Positions 35,744 through 44,040 are shown, numbered from the stretch's first letter. The stretch is 64,000 nt of DNA from Myxococcales bacterium (GCA_016716835.1 JADJUW010000002.1:682001-746000); one strand, 5' to 3'. Notes: generated by a model not told the origin, from the sequence alone. Translations and numbers: made by a program.

Positions 35744-35939
35744 CCTACCGGCAGGTGGCGCACGTTTCTTCCGCGAGCATAGATTGCAGGGCGGGGTGGT
35801 TGGCACCGAGGGATGTGGATACCACAGTGGTCTCACCATGCCCCGGAGGGTCGCTATCTGCGAGCAGGAAGACATGTGCGCTCACCTGCCGGTCCGCACG
35901 AGGCGAGCAGGAAGACATGTGCGCCCACCTGCCGGTTAG
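35744..35939 (+). repeat. Dispersed non-coding repeat, copy 1, with inverted ends
   Basis: This 196-bp stretch is nearly the same as the reverse complement of 50590-50797. It begins CCTACCGGCAGGTG and ends CACCTGCCGGTTAG, so the ends are imperfect inverted repeats. Inside, a 33-nt unit (GAGCAGGAAGACATGTGCGC, then CACCTGCCGG) occurs twice in direct orientation near the right end and once inverted at the left end. The middle is more variable but keeps GAGGGATGTGGATACCACAG. There is no coding capacity. It is a REPIN- or MITE-like element. Confidence 0.85.
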
Positions 35940-35968
35940 CGTGGACACGCCGCGCGACGGGTGCGTGG

Positions 35969-35974
35969 TATAAC
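35969..35974 (+). promoter_or_regulatory. -10 element, leaderless-type, for DUF4336-like gene
   Basis: TATAAC preceded by TGG, then 6 nt, then ATG 35981. It lies only 30 nt after the repeat element. Confidence 0.55.
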
Positions 35975-35980
35975 GCCGCC

Positions 35981-36700
35981 ATGTCGCTAGCGTGGAACGT
36001 CTTGCCGCATGGACCGCTCGATCAACTAACCGACTCGCTGTGGCATCTCGAGGGCGAGGTGCCGCGCTTGCCGCTGGGGCGCCACATGGTGGTGATGCGC
36101 CGCGCCGATGGCTCGCTACTCATCCACAATGCGATCGCCTGCGACGACGAGACGATGGCGGCGATCGACGCGCTGGGGCCGGTTACCGTGATCGTGGTGC
36201 CGAGTTCGTTTCATCGCATCGACGGCGGCCGCTTTGCGCAGCGCTATCCCGCCGCGCGCGTGCTCACGCCGGCTGCTAGTGCGGCCAAGGTGCGGCGGCG
36301 GATGCGCGTCGACGGCGACGTCATGGAGCTTGTCGATGATGGTGTAGTAAGAGCCGTCGCACTGCCGGGCGTGCGCAAGGAGGTGATGCTGCTGCACAGC
36401 GATCGCGATGGGCACCAAACCGCGGTGTTCAACGACATCTTCTTCAACCTGCCACGCTCGCTACCGGGCGTGCTTGGGCTGGTGGCGCGCCTGGTTGGGG
36501 CACTAGGCGGGCCCAAGGTGACGCCTGGAGACCAGTTCTTGCTTGTGCACGACAAATCTTCCTTGCGCGACTTTTTTCTTGAGCTTGCCGCTAACGAGAT
36601 GTTGGTGCGTGTGGTGCCCGGGCATGGCGCGCTTATCAGCGGCGAGCCATGTGGGCCGGCACAAGACGCAATGGAACGCGCGGCCAACAGCCTGCGCTAA
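35981..36700 (+). CDS. DUF4336-like protein (metallo-beta-lactamase-like fold without the HxHxDH motif)
   Basis: 239 residues. The opening (VLPHGPLDQLTDSLWHLEGEVPRLPLGRHMVVMRRADGSLLIHNAI) and VTVIVVPSSFHRIDGGRFAQRYPAARVLTP match the DUF4336 pattern of degenerate metallo-beta-lactamase proteins. A late RVVPGHGALI resembles the last His loop of that fold. No HxHxDH is present, so metal binding is doubtful. The upstream open frame is part of the repeat element and is not translated. The function is unknown. Confidence 0.65.
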   Translation: MSLAWNVLPHGPLDQLTDSLWHLEGEVPRLPLGRHMVVMRRADGSLLIHNAIACDDETMAAIDALGPVTVIVVPSSFHRIDGGRFAQRYPAARVLTPAASAAKVRRRMRVDGDVMELVDDGVVRAVALPGVRKEVMLLHSDRDGHQTAVFNDIFFNLPRSLPGVLGLVARLVGALGGPKVTPGDQFLLVHDKSSLRDFFLELAANEMLVRVVPGHGALISGEPCGPAQDAMERAANSLR

Positions 36701-36717
36701 GGCCGTCGCGCGCTGGA

Positions 36718-37752
36718 TTAGGCCGGCGCGGTGGTGGCCGCGAGCACGTGGCGCAACTTGGAGACCTGCGCGACGTCGCCTAAGACGACCACCGCGGCAC
36801 CCTTGCTGATGACGGTCGTCGGCGGTGGGTTGTACTGCCATGTCGGGCTCGCTGGCTCACGCAGCGCCAAGACACACAGCCCGAAGCGCGCGTGTACTTG
36901 CAGCGCCTCGAGTGTCGTTCGCGTATCGCCGACGATGATGTCTTCGATGCGCACGCGCTGGGAATGGTCGCGCAGCATGTCGTCGAGAAACCGCACCGCC
37001 ACCGGGCGCAGCAGCTCAGAGGCCATGCGCATGCCGCCAATATGATTGGGCGAGACCACGCTGTCGGCGCCGGCGCGGCGCATTTTTTCGACATGGTTTA
37101 GCTCGGCACAGCGCGCGATGATGCGCAGGCTGGGGCCAAGCTGGCGCGCACTCACGATTACGTAGACATTATCCTTGTCCGACGACAAGGCCGCGATCAA
37201 GCCCGCGGCCTGCGCGACGCCGGCCTTATGTAGCGTGTCGTCTTCGGAGGCGTCGCCGACGACGAAGCTGAAGTTGGGGCCGGGATGCTGCGTTGCCAAG
37301 TCGCGCAGCAGGGCCTCGCGCTTGTCGATCGCGACCACGGTGTGGCCGGCGTCGCAAAGCTCAGTGATGATGTGGCGACCGGTGGTGCCGGCGCCGCAAA
37401 CGATAACGTGCTGTTTCATGGCCTTGATCCTTTTGTGCCGCTTGCTGCGCTGAAGCGCCTCGCGTAAATCACCCTCGACGACGAAGGCGGTGAGCACGGA
37501 CACTGCATAGACGAGGGTGCCGGTGCCAAAGAGCAACAAGACGGCGGTGAAGCCGCGCGCCAGCGGCATGTGCTCCATGCCCGCCAGCAGCTCGCCATAA
37601 CCAACGGTGCTTACCGTGATGACGGTCATGTAAAAACACTCAAAAAGCGTCCATTTGCCGCCACCAAGCAACCAATAGCCCACCGTGCCCATCGCGATCA
37701 CGCACGCGATCGCGGCGGAACCCGCGAGCAAGCGACGTCGAAACTGGTCCAC
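36718..37752 (-). CDS. Potassium channel protein with RCK/TrkA domains
   Basis: 344 residues with a GTG start. Two transmembrane helices (residues 8-30 and about 65-92) flank a pore loop with the K+ filter TVGYGE (residues 49-54). A cytoplasmic RCK_N Rossmann domain follows (VIVCGAGTTGRHIITEL, then VAIDKREALLRDL and FVVGDASEDDTL), and a C-terminal RCK_C-like part. It is related to MthK/Kch channels, which open on ligand binding to the RCK ring. A -10 hexamer lies 6 nt before the GTG. Confidence 0.9.
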   Translation of the reverse strand: MDQFRRRLLAGSAAIACVIAMGTVGYWLLGGGKWTLFECFYMTVITVSTVGYGELLAGMEHMPLARGFTAVLLLFGTGTLVYAVSVLTAFVVEGDLREALQRSKRHKRIKAMKQHVIVCGAGTTGRHIITELCDAGHTVVAIDKREALLRDLATQHPGPNFSFVVGDASEDDTLHKAGVAQAAGLIAALSSDKDNVYVIVSARQLGPSLRIIARCAELNHVEKMRRAGADSVVSPNHIGGMRMASELLRPVAVRFLDDMLRDHSQRVRIEDIIVGDTRTTLEALQVHARFGLCVLALREPASPTWQYNPPPTTVISKGAAVVVLGDVAQVSKLRHVLAATTAPA

Positions 37753-37758
37753 GCCGTT

Positions 37759-37764
37759 ATTCTA
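37759..37764 (-). promoter_or_regulatory. -10 element, leaderless-type, for K+ channel
   Basis: TAGAAT on the minus strand, 6 nt before GTG 37752. Confidence 0.55.
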
Positions 37765-37804
37765 GCCCGGCGGCGAGGCTAAATTCGCGTCGGGTGACGA
37801 TAAG

Positions 37805-38515
37805 TTACGACGTCAAGGCGTCGCGCTGGTGTGTGTAGTGATACCGGATCTGAGCGGCGCCAAAGCGGTGGGCGCGGCCAACCGGGCAGGCGTCGCGCAG
37901 CGCGAGGTAATCTTCCCAAGCAGCATGCACGCGCGCCTGGGTGTGGTTTGCCAAGGCAAGTCGATCGATGATCGGTTGGCAGGCAAGGGCGCAGTCGCAG
38001 GGCGCGGGGCAGCGCACGGGGGCCGCGCCGGTGCCGCCATCGCCCGGGGCAGGCGCGTCGAGTACGACGAGCGCGCGCAGCGAAAACCATGGGCCATAGA
38101 TGGGATGAATGCAGAGTTGGCTCGGCGCTAGATAGGCGAGGCCGGCCGCGACGGCGGCGCGCTGGAGGAGGAGCCGGCGAGGCGGCGGCTCGGGCGCCCA
38201 AAACGCTTCGTACCTGACGCCACCGTCGGCGGCGCCGAAAAGGCGCTCAAGCTGCGTCGCGATAGTCGTCGCGCAATAATCGTCGAGAGGATTGGCGAGG
38301 CGCTGCAGGTGAGGCTGGTCGCGATACGCGGCCGTAAAGGGCGACCATAGCGCGCGCGTGTTGCCAATGAGCAGTGCCAGCGTGCTTGGCCGCTCCATCG
38401 TTGGCGCGGCATACGCGGGGGCGAGCGCATTATAGGCCTGCACCGATAGCGGCTGCACCAAATCAAGGCCGTGCGCCGCCAGCGCGGTGCCAAGCGACGC
38501 GATCGCAGACGTCAT
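37805..38515 (-). CDS. MMACHC (CblC)-like cobalamin-processing protein
   Basis: 236 residues from ATG 38515 (GTG 38521 is an alternative). The order of blocks follows human MMACHC: GLDLVQPLSVQAYNALAP (human FEVYPFQVAWYNELLP), PSTLALLIGNTRALW (PTLAFLVLSTPAMF), NPLDDYCATTIATQLERL (DPVDQCVAYHLGRV), then LCIHPIYGPWFSLRALVVLD ([20 protein letters not shown]). MMACHC removes the upper ligand of vitamin B12 with FMN or glutathione. A Cys-rich stretch (RCPAPCDCALACQP) is extra compared with the human protein. The comparison is from memory, not from a search. It is cytoplasmic; no B12-dependent enzyme lies nearby. Confidence 0.7.
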   Translation of the reverse strand: MTSAIASLGTALAAHGLDLVQPLSVQAYNALAPAYAAPTMERPSTLALLIGNTRALWSPFTAAYRDQPHLQRLANPLDDYCATTIATQLERLFGAADGGVRYEAFWAPEPPPRRLLLQRAAVAAGLAYLAPSQLCIHPIYGPWFSLRALVVLDAPAPGDGGTGAAPVRCPAPCDCALACQPIIDRLALANHTQARVHAAWEDYLALRDACPVGRAHRFGAAQIRYHYTHQRDALTS

Positions 38516-38548
38516 CGTCACGCGCGCGGTGTAGCATGGAATAATGGG

Positions 38549-38554
38549 TATACT
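38549..38554 (+). promoter_or_regulatory. -10 element, leaderless-type, for alpha/beta hydrolase
   Basis: TATACT, then 6 nt, then ATG 38561. Confidence 0.55.
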
Positions 38555-38560
38555 GCGGCC

Positions 38561-39394
38561 ATGGCGCAGCTGTACGTCGAGACGTTGGGGGCGCCGGAGG
38601 CGCCAGCCCATGTGCTATTTACGCATGGCATTTACGGCGCGGGTGGCAATTGGCGGTCGATCGCGCGGGCGGTGGTGGCGGCGCAGCCGCGATACGGCGC
38701 GGTCTTAGTCGATTTGCGCGGCCACGGCCGCTCGCCGCAAGGCGAGCCACCGCACACCTTGGACGCCTGCGCGGGTGACCTCGACGAAACGCTCGCGACC
38801 CTCGTCCATCGAGGGGTGGCGGTCACCGTCGCCTGCGGTCACTCCTTTGGCGGCAAGGTGCTCATGGCGTTGCGCGCCCGGCGCGATGACCTGGCGGCGT
38901 GTTGGATTTTAGATTCGTCCCCGAGCACGCGACCCGGCGCCGTCGATGATCCCAGCAACACGGTGCAGGCCGTTTTAGCGGCGCTTGGCGCGCTGCCGCC
39001 TACGTTGCCGCGGCGCGACGATTTTATCGCGGCGTTGGTGGCGGCAGGGCAGACGCCCGCCTTAGCGAGTTGGCTCGCCATGAATGTGGTGCCCGAGGCC
39101 AGCGGTGGCTATCGGCTGCGCCTGGACTTGTCGCAGATGCGCGAGCTGCTCGCCGACTACTACCGAAGGGACCTGTGGGACGCCATCTTGGCGCCGGGCC
39201 GCGGCGAGTTGCATATGGTCGTGGCGCAGCGTTCGCCGGTGGTGTCTGAAGCCGACCGCGCGCGACTGCGTGAGGCGGCGGCGGCCTTGCCGCACCTCGG
39301 GATCCACGAGCTGCCCGATGCGGGCCATTGGCTCCACATCGATCAACCACGCGCGGTGGCCGAGCTGATCGCCTCGCGCTTGCCGACGCTATGA
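38561..39394 (+). CDS. Alpha/beta-fold hydrolase
   Basis: 277 residues. HGIYGAGGNW carries the oxyanion-hole HG motif. The nucleophile elbow is CGHSFGG (Ser) and DAGHWLH carries the catalytic His; the acid is less clear because the usual Asp strand reads ELHMVVAQRS. The layout resembles YbfF/ABHD11-type esterases (VLVDLRGHGRSP). It is divergent from the MMACHC-like gene and convergent with def, overlapping by 6 nt. The substrate is unknown. Confidence 0.85.
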   Translation: MAQLYVETLGAPEAPAHVLFTHGIYGAGGNWRSIARAVVAAQPRYGAVLVDLRGHGRSPQGEPPHTLDACAGDLDETLATLVHRGVAVTVACGHSFGGKVLMALRARRDDLAACWILDSSPSTRPGAVDDPSNTVQAVLAALGALPPTLPRRDDFIAALVAAGQTPALASWLAMNVVPEASGGYRLRLDLSQMRELLADYYRRDLWDAILAPGRGELHMVVAQRSPVVSEADRARLREAAAALPHLGIHELPDAGHWLHIDQPRAVAELIASRLPTL

Positions 39395-39964
39395 ACCGAC
39401 GCGCTTAACCAAGGCCTCGGCGTATGCAAAAAATGCCGCCTTGTGGTGGCGATCGAATTCGGTCCAGGTGGATAGCGTCGAGGTGTCGGTGACGCGGTCG
39501 AGAAACACCTTGCCTCGCAGATGATCGACCTCATGTTGATACGTCCCTGCCTTAAAGCCATGGACGACCTCGTCGATGGGCGCCCCATGGCGATCGAGCG
39601 CCTTGACATGGAGATGCAGGAAGCGCTGCACCTTGCCCCGCATGTTTGGTACCGAGAGGCATCCCTCATAGTTGTCAAAGAGCTCGTCACCAACCGGCGT
39701 CAGCTCGGGGTTGACAAGGATGGTTAGCGGGATCGGTGGCTTGTACGGATATCGGACATTCTGCCTCACCTCGATCGCGCACAGCTGCACGGGCTCGTAG
39801 ATTTGCGTTGCGGCCAACCCGGCGCCGTCGGCATCGCGCATGGTTTCGATGAGGTCGTCGATGAGGGTCTGCATCGCCGCCGAACGCAGCTCATCTAAAG
39901 AAATCGGGCGGGCGATCTCCCTGAGCACGGGGTGGCCAAGTTGTGCAATTTTGCGAATCGCCAT
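39389..39964 (-). CDS. def: Peptide deformylase
   Basis: 191 residues from ATG 39964. All three family motifs are present: GAGLAATQ (residues 47-54), EGCLS with metal ligand Cys102, and HEVDH (144-148), giving the two His ligands and catalytic Glu. It removes the N-formyl group from nascent proteins. It lacks the usual neighbour fmt. The start is supported by TAGACT 7 nt upstream. Confidence 0.95.
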   Translation of the reverse strand: MAIRKIAQLGHPVLREIARPISLDELRSAAMQTLIDDLIETMRDADGAGLAATQIYEPVQLCAIEVRQNVRYPYKPPIPLTILVNPELTPVGDELFDNYEGCLSVPNMRGKVQRFLHLHVKALDRHGAPIDEVVHGFKAGTYQHEVDHLRGKVFLDRVTDTSTLSTWTEFDRHHKAAFFAYAEALVKRVGS

Positions 39965-39971
39965 GGGCTCA

Positions 39972-39977
39972 AGTCTA
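39972..39977 (-). promoter_or_regulatory. -10 element, leaderless-type, for def
   Basis: TAGACT on the minus strand, 7 nt before ATG 39964. Confidence 0.5.
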
Positions 39978-40206
39978 GCTGGCGCGCGCGGGTTTGGCCG
40001 CCGCTCGGGGAATTTTACCCGCGAATCCGCCCACAACCGCGGCTAACAGCGCGTATCGACCGCGGTCCCAGAGCTAGCGAACGTGGTTCGCAACGCCGGC
40101 CGTAGCGCCGGCCGAGCGATGGGGTGTAGCCAAACGCCCCACGTTTTGCAGTTGAATTCGAAATTTGTTACGTGTTACTCAGCCGTCACATTCAAAGGGA
40201 GAGCAT

Positions 40207-40725
40207 ATGTTGAAAGCATCACTTCGCGTTGCGTTTGTCGGTCTCATGGTTTCATGTGCGTTTGCCGCCTGCGGCAACGATGGGGATAAGGATCCTGTGG
40301 TGACGCAGCCACCTCCGCCACCTCCGCCACCAGCGCCAAATCCAACCGCGTTTACGTTTGGCAATGCATGCGCGGCCAATGCCGATTGCGGCCCCGACGG
40401 CGCTTGTTTGACCTTCGGCACCGGCACGACCGCAATGTGCAGCGGCCCATGCCGCCAAGAATCGCAAACCAGCGAGGCTGAAATCGATGCGAGCTGGGGT
40501 CTTTGCGCTGATAACCAAACGGGCAATCTTGGCGCAACGGCGGCGTGCGTTGCTGGCGACGGCGCTGGTCAAGTTTTCTGCGCCGCGATCTGCGGCACGG
40601 CGACCACCATCGCCACCGGCGAAACCACCGACTTTGGCGTCTGCGACGGCGGCTTCACGTGCCTGATCGGCGCGTTCACGTCCAGCGAGACAGCTGACCT
40701 CAGCCAGCTTGGCGTCTGCAGCTAA
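40207..40725 (+). CDS. Cys-rich lipoprotein with polyproline tether
   Basis: 172 residues from ATG 40207 with AGGGAGAG upstream. The lipobox is FAAC (Cys22), followed by GNDGDKD and a run of eight prolines. The mature domain has ten cysteines in pairs (NACAANADCGPDGACLTFG, MCSGPCRQ, FCAAICG, VCDGGFTCL). It belongs to the same informal class as 3080-4435. It converges on pyrD with a 4-nt overlap. The function is unknown. Confidence 0.75.
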   Translation: MLKASLRVAFVGLMVSCAFAACGNDGDKDPVVTQPPPPPPPPAPNPTAFTFGNACAANADCGPDGACLTFGTGTTAMCSGPCRQESQTSEAEIDASWGLCADNQTGNLGATAACVAGDGAGQVFCAAICGTATTIATGETTDFGVCDGGFTCLIGAFTSSETADLSQLGVCS

Positions 40726-41741
40726 GTTCGCAAGGCCCGGACCAGGCGTCGCGCGGTCAGCGGCCCTCGGTAAATAAACTCAGTATAAATCTGAAGTAAG
40801 TGAGCGCCGGCTGCCAGGCGCTCATTTGCATTTTCGGCGGTAATGCCGCCGGCGGCGATCAACGTGACGCGGTCGCTGACGCGGGCACGCAGGCGGCGCA
40901 ATACCGCGAGACTACGGTCGGCAACTGGGGCGCCGGAAATGCCCCCTGCGCCCATTGCGGCCACCGTAGCCGCGTCGGTCCGCAAGCCCTCGCGCGAAAT
41001 AGTCGTGTTGGTGGCGATCAGGCCGTCGAGTGCGGTTTCAAGCGCAAGGTCGGCGATGGCATCGACGTCCTCGTCGGCGAGATCTGGCGCAATCTTGACC
41101 AACAAGGGTAGCGGCGTGGCGCGCACGTCAGCCACGGCGGCCCTCACCGCGACAATGATTGCGCGCAGCGGGGCCGTGCCTTGCAGCGCGCGGAGGCCTG
41201 GCGTGTTAGGCGAGCTGACATTGATGACTAGGTAGTCCGCCACCGCGGCGACGGCGCGCGCGCTGGCGGCGTAGTCGGCAGGAGCCTCGGCCTCGTCGAC
41301 CGCCTTGGTCTTGCCGATGTTGACGCCCACCACGCCGGTGCGCGGGCCGCGCAGGCGGAGGGCCGCGGCGGCGGCGCCATGGTTGTTAAAGCCCATGCGA
41401 TTGAGCAGCGCGTGATCGCGGTGAAGGCGAAACAAACGAGGCTTTGGATTGCCGGGCTGCGCCCGCGCCGTAACCGTGCCGACTTCGACGCCACCAAAGC
41501 CAAGGGCCAGCAAGGCGCGATACCCCGTGGCATTTTTGTCAAACCCCGCCGCCATGATCAGCGGGCTGGCAAACGTCAGGCCCATGGCGTGCACGGCCTG
41601 GCCGCGAGGCAGCAGCAGCTTGCGGCTTAGGGCCTTCATGCCGGGTATTGCCATCCACGCGCGCAGCAGCGCAAAGGCGACGTTGTGCGTTGCCTCGGCC
41701 GGGAGGTGCCGCAGCACCGCCCAATAGAGAAATCGATACAC
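40722..41741 (-). CDS. pyrD: Dihydroorotate dehydrogenase (quinone, class 2)
   Basis: 339 residues from GTG 41741. The N-terminal helical extension (YRFLYWAVLRHLPAEATHNVAFALLRAW) is the membrane-associating quinone tunnel of class 2 enzymes. The barrel has GLTFASPLIMAAGFDKNA, FGGVEVGTVTARAQPGNPKPRLFRL, MGFNNHG, VNVSSPNTPGLR and the FMN phosphate motifs AAGGITAENA and LLQIYTEFIY. It oxidises dihydroorotate to orotate in pyrimidine synthesis. The longer open frame to 42056 is not coding. Confidence 0.95.
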   Translation of the reverse strand: MYRFLYWAVLRHLPAEATHNVAFALLRAWMAIPGMKALSRKLLLPRGQAVHAMGLTFASPLIMAAGFDKNATGYRALLALGFGGVEVGTVTARAQPGNPKPRLFRLHRDHALLNRMGFNNHGAAAAALRLRGPRTGVVGVNIGKTKAVDEAEAPADYAASARAVAAVADYLVINVSSPNTPGLRALQGTAPLRAIIVAVRAAVADVRATPLPLLVKIAPDLADEDVDAIADLALETALDGLIATNTTISREGLRTDAATVAAMGAGGISGAPVADRSLAVLRRLRARVSDRVTLIAAGGITAENANERLAAGAHLLQIYTEFIYRGPLTARRLVRALRT

Positions 41742-41747
41742 CGAGGC

Positions 41748-41753
41748 ACCGTA
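41748..41753 (-). promoter_or_regulatory. -10 element, leaderless-type, for pyrD
   Basis: TACGGT preceded by TGC on the minus strand, 6 nt before GTG 41741. The same hexamer and spacing occur before the gene starting at 54097. Confidence 0.5.
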
Positions 41754-41774
41754 GCATCGACACCCACCGCAGGG

Positions 41775-41780
41775 TAAGAT
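41775..41780 (+). promoter_or_regulatory. -10 element, leaderless-type, for MBL-fold hydrolase
   Basis: TAAGAT, then 6 nt, then ATG 41787. Confidence 0.5.
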
Positions 41781-41786
41781 CTCCGC

Positions 41787-42635
41787 ATGCGTACCCTCAC
41801 CGCCGTGCTCGGAAATTCGCAGCGCCTCGACGGGGGCGCCATGTTTGGCAATGCGCCCAAGGCACTGTGGTCGAAGTGGATCGCGCCTGACGAGCAGAAT
41901 CGCATTCCCTTGGCGTGTCGATGCCTGCTGGTGCGCGACGGCGGGCGCACCATCTTGTTCGAGACCGGGATTGGCGCGTTTTTTTCGTCTGAACTTAAGG
42001 CCCGCTTTGGCGTCGTCGAGCCGCAGCACGTGCTCGTAGAGAGCTTGGCCGCGCATGGCGTTGCGCCCGCGGACATCGACGTCGTGGTGCTGTCACACCT
42101 GCATTTTGATCATGCCGGCGGGCTGTTGACGGCATGGGAAGAAGGAACGCCGCCCCGCTTGGTATTCTCGCGGGCGACCTACGTCGTGTCTGAGGAGGCG
42201 CTGGCGCGCGCCAAGGCGCCGCATGCCCGCGATCGCGCGTCGTTTATAGCCGAGCTGCCGGCGCTGCTTGAGGGCAGCGGCCGGCTGGTGGTGGTGGCGC
42301 GCGACGCGGCCGGCTGCAGCGTGCTCGGCGAGGGTTATCGGTTTTGGCATAGCGACGGCCATACGCCGGGCCTGCTGCTTACCGAGATCGCTACGGCGCA
42401 GGGGCCGGTGCTCTTCGCCGCCGACCTAATCCCCGGCGCAGCCTGGGTGCACGTACCCATTACGATGGGCTACGACCGCTATCCCGAGCTGCTCATCGGT
42501 GAAAAGGAGCGCCTGCTGCGCGACCTGCATGCGCGCGGCGGTTCGCTGTTCTTCACCCACGACCCTCACCTCGCCATGGGCAAGGTGGCCCTCGACGCCA
42601 AAGGCAAGTTCACCGTCGCGGCGGCTGCAGCTTAG
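41787..42635 (+). CDS. MBL-fold metallohydrolase
   Basis: 282 residues. The metal motif HLHFDH (His104, His106, Asp108, His109) is complete, followed by further family segments: FSRATYVVSEEALARA, GEGYRFWHSDGHTPGLLL and FFTHDPHLAMGKV. The layout fits AHL-lactonase/AttM-like members, which bind two Zn ions, but the substrate cannot be told. It is divergent from pyrD with only 45 nt between start codons. Confidence 0.88.
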   Translation: MRTLTAVLGNSQRLDGGAMFGNAPKALWSKWIAPDEQNRIPLACRCLLVRDGGRTILFETGIGAFFSSELKARFGVVEPQHVLVESLAAHGVAPADIDVVVLSHLHFDHAGGLLTAWEEGTPPRLVFSRATYVVSEEALARAKAPHARDRASFIAELPALLEGSGRLVVVARDAAGCSVLGEGYRFWHSDGHTPGLLLTEIATAQGPVLFAADLIPGAAWVHVPITMGYDRYPELLIGEKERLLRDLHARGGSLFFTHDPHLAMGKVALDAKGKFTVAAAAA

Positions 42636-42666
42636 TTGAGACCCCGGCCTTCGCATCGCGTTGCGT

Positions 42667-42838
42667 CGCATGCTTCGTTTATGGCCCCACGGCTGGGCAC
42701 GGTGCACGGGTGCGCGCATGTTCGTTTCGGACCCGTCGCGAGGTTCTATGCCGTGCCCGATGTATCGTAAATGACATGACCGAGTGAGAGGCGTCGCGAG
42801 CCCTGCGAGCAGCCGTGGGGCCGTAAACGAAGCATGCG
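42667..42838. repeat. 172-bp element with 29-bp terminal inverted repeats
   Basis: The arms are 42667-42695 and 42810-42838. They are reverse complements with one mismatch in 29 (both contain GCATGCTTCGTTTA or its complement with one change). Inside, GGGCACGG (about 42694) and CCGTGCCC (about 42752) can pair, and GTCGCGAG occurs twice. There is no reading frame. It could be a MITE or the gene of a highly structured RNA. No second copy is in this window. Confidence 0.8.
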
Positions 42839-42990
42839 CGGCGCCCGTGTACACGCTACCGCTGGCTCGCGCCAATTGAAGCGGGCATCGGCTATTTTCG
42901 ATAGCCGGCAAAGCCCTTGGCTTACCTCGTTAAGAGGGTTGGTACGTCGCTGCGCTGAGGGCGCGACGTATGGTTTAGTGACTATGTTAG
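42839..42990. other. Intergenic, hairpins downstream of the cold-shock gene
   Basis: Two stem-loops are present. GGCTATTTTCGATAGCC lies near 42892. A longer stem (TACGTCGC with GCGACGTA, 12-nt loop) at about 42943-42970 could end the cold-shock transcript, although no T-tract follows on the minus strand. Confidence 0.4.
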
Positions 42991-43185
42991 TTAGACGATT
43001 TTAACGCCGCTGGCTTGTGGGCCTTTGTTGCCCTGAACCACTTCGAATTCAACGTTGGTGCCTTCGTTGAGGATCGCGCCATTGGTGTCATTGGCGTGAA
43101 CGAAAACGTCCTTGCCGCCGCCTGCTGGCGTGATGAATCCAAAACCTTTTGCCGTGTTGAAAAACTTAACTGTACCGGTTTGCAT
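42991..43185 (-). CDS. Cold-shock domain protein
   Basis: 64 residues from ATG 43185 with GAAGGT upstream. A single OB-fold cold-shock domain has RNP1 KGFGFI (residues 13-18) and RNP2 VFVHA (27-31). It binds single-stranded RNA and DNA as an RNA chaperone. The open frame extends 17 codons upstream, but MQTGTVKFFN is the family start. Shine-Dalgarno-led initiation fits a long regulated leader, as known for cspA-type genes. Confidence 0.95.
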   Translation of the reverse strand: MQTGTVKFFNTAKGFGFITPAGGGKDVFVHANDTNGAILNEGTNVEFEVVQGNKGPQASGVKIV

Positions 43186-43515
43186 AATATTTACCTTCTG
43201 TCGGATTTGATTGGGTCGCAACGCGCGGCCCATCAACTCGCACTAGACGCCGCGCGGACGCGCTTGTCCATCACTGAATGGACCTAAGGCGCGGAAGGGG
43301 CCATGGGCGGGGTCGGGAGCCCAAAAAAAACGCCATTCGGCTGCGAAGGAGCGCGGCGTGGGTTCTAGACCGCCCTGGGAGGCGCAGCCCCCACGTACCT
43401 GGGACCACAAACCCACATAGTTGCTCGCTTAGACGCGACCATTCTGCTGATGCCAATAATGTTATGCACTTGCATGAACACCCCACTTGGCGCGCGAGTT
43501 GCAAAATAGTCCGGC
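43186..43515. other. Intergenic region between the cold-shock and lipoprotein genes
   Basis: It holds the cold-shock leader (minus strand) and the promoter region of the divergent lipoprotein. I see no gene. An eight-A run at about 43323 lies in the middle. No motif can be assigned with confidence. Confidence 0.4.
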
Positions 43516-44034
43516 ATGACCAGAAAACTTACTCAACTTTCATTTTCCGTGTTGCTTGCGGCGACTTGCTTAACTGGCGCCTGCGTCGAACCGAGCGACA
43601 GCAGCGAGCCCGATCCCGCAGAGGAGACCGACAAAAACGGCAAGCGCACCATGGACCTGCGCACGGAGGCTACGGAAAAATCGTTTGACTGCAGCGAAAT
43701 TTTTTACTGTGACGTCGATATTCGCGCCCAGCGTTGCGCAACGGGCGCGCCAACCGGCCGCATCCTCGGCCACCTCACCTTGACCAACGAAGACGGCGAG
43801 GAGTTGGTCGTCGCCGAAGTTAAAGACAGTCCGTACATTTGGCTGATCGGTACTAATCAGCCAGGGCAATATGCCAACCGCATCGAGACGCTCGGTGCGC
43901 GTGAAACGTTTACGCTATCGTATGAGCCCGCACCCGTGCCAGAGCCTCCGCCACCACATCCACCCGGTTCGAATCTCCCACCGCCAGTGCCCCTGCAACC
44001 CGCGTGTATTAACCTGACCGTCAGCTGGTCCTAG
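43516..44034 (+). CDS. Lipoprotein with proline-rich region
   Basis: 172 residues. The lipobox is LTGAC (Cys23). An acidic, Ser/Asp/Glu-rich tether (SDSSEPDPAEETDKNG) follows, then a small beta-rich domain with three cysteines (FDCSEIFYCDVDIRAQRC). Then comes a proline-rich stretch (PAPVPEPPPPHPPG) and a short C-terminal strand with one Cys. It converges on prfC. No family is recognised. Confidence 0.7.
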   Translation: MTRKLTQLSFSVLLAATCLTGACVEPSDSSEPDPAEETDKNGKRTMDLRTEATEKSFDCSEIFYCDVDIRAQRCATGAPTGRILGHLTLTNEDGEELVVAEVKDSPYIWLIGTNQPGQYANRIETLGARETFTLSYEPAPVPEPPPPHPPGSNLPPPVPLQPACINLTVSWS

Positions 44035-44040
44035 CTGCGG

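Noticed and set aside
35860..35935. CRISPR-like direct repeats
   Set aside because: Only two units with a spacer of about 15 nt, plus an inverted unit; the layout is that of a REPIN/MITE-like element, and no cas gene is near.
40722..42056. Longer pyrD frame starting at 42056
   Set aside because: The added residues overlap the metallohydrolase gene and match no PyrD; the family start is at 41741.
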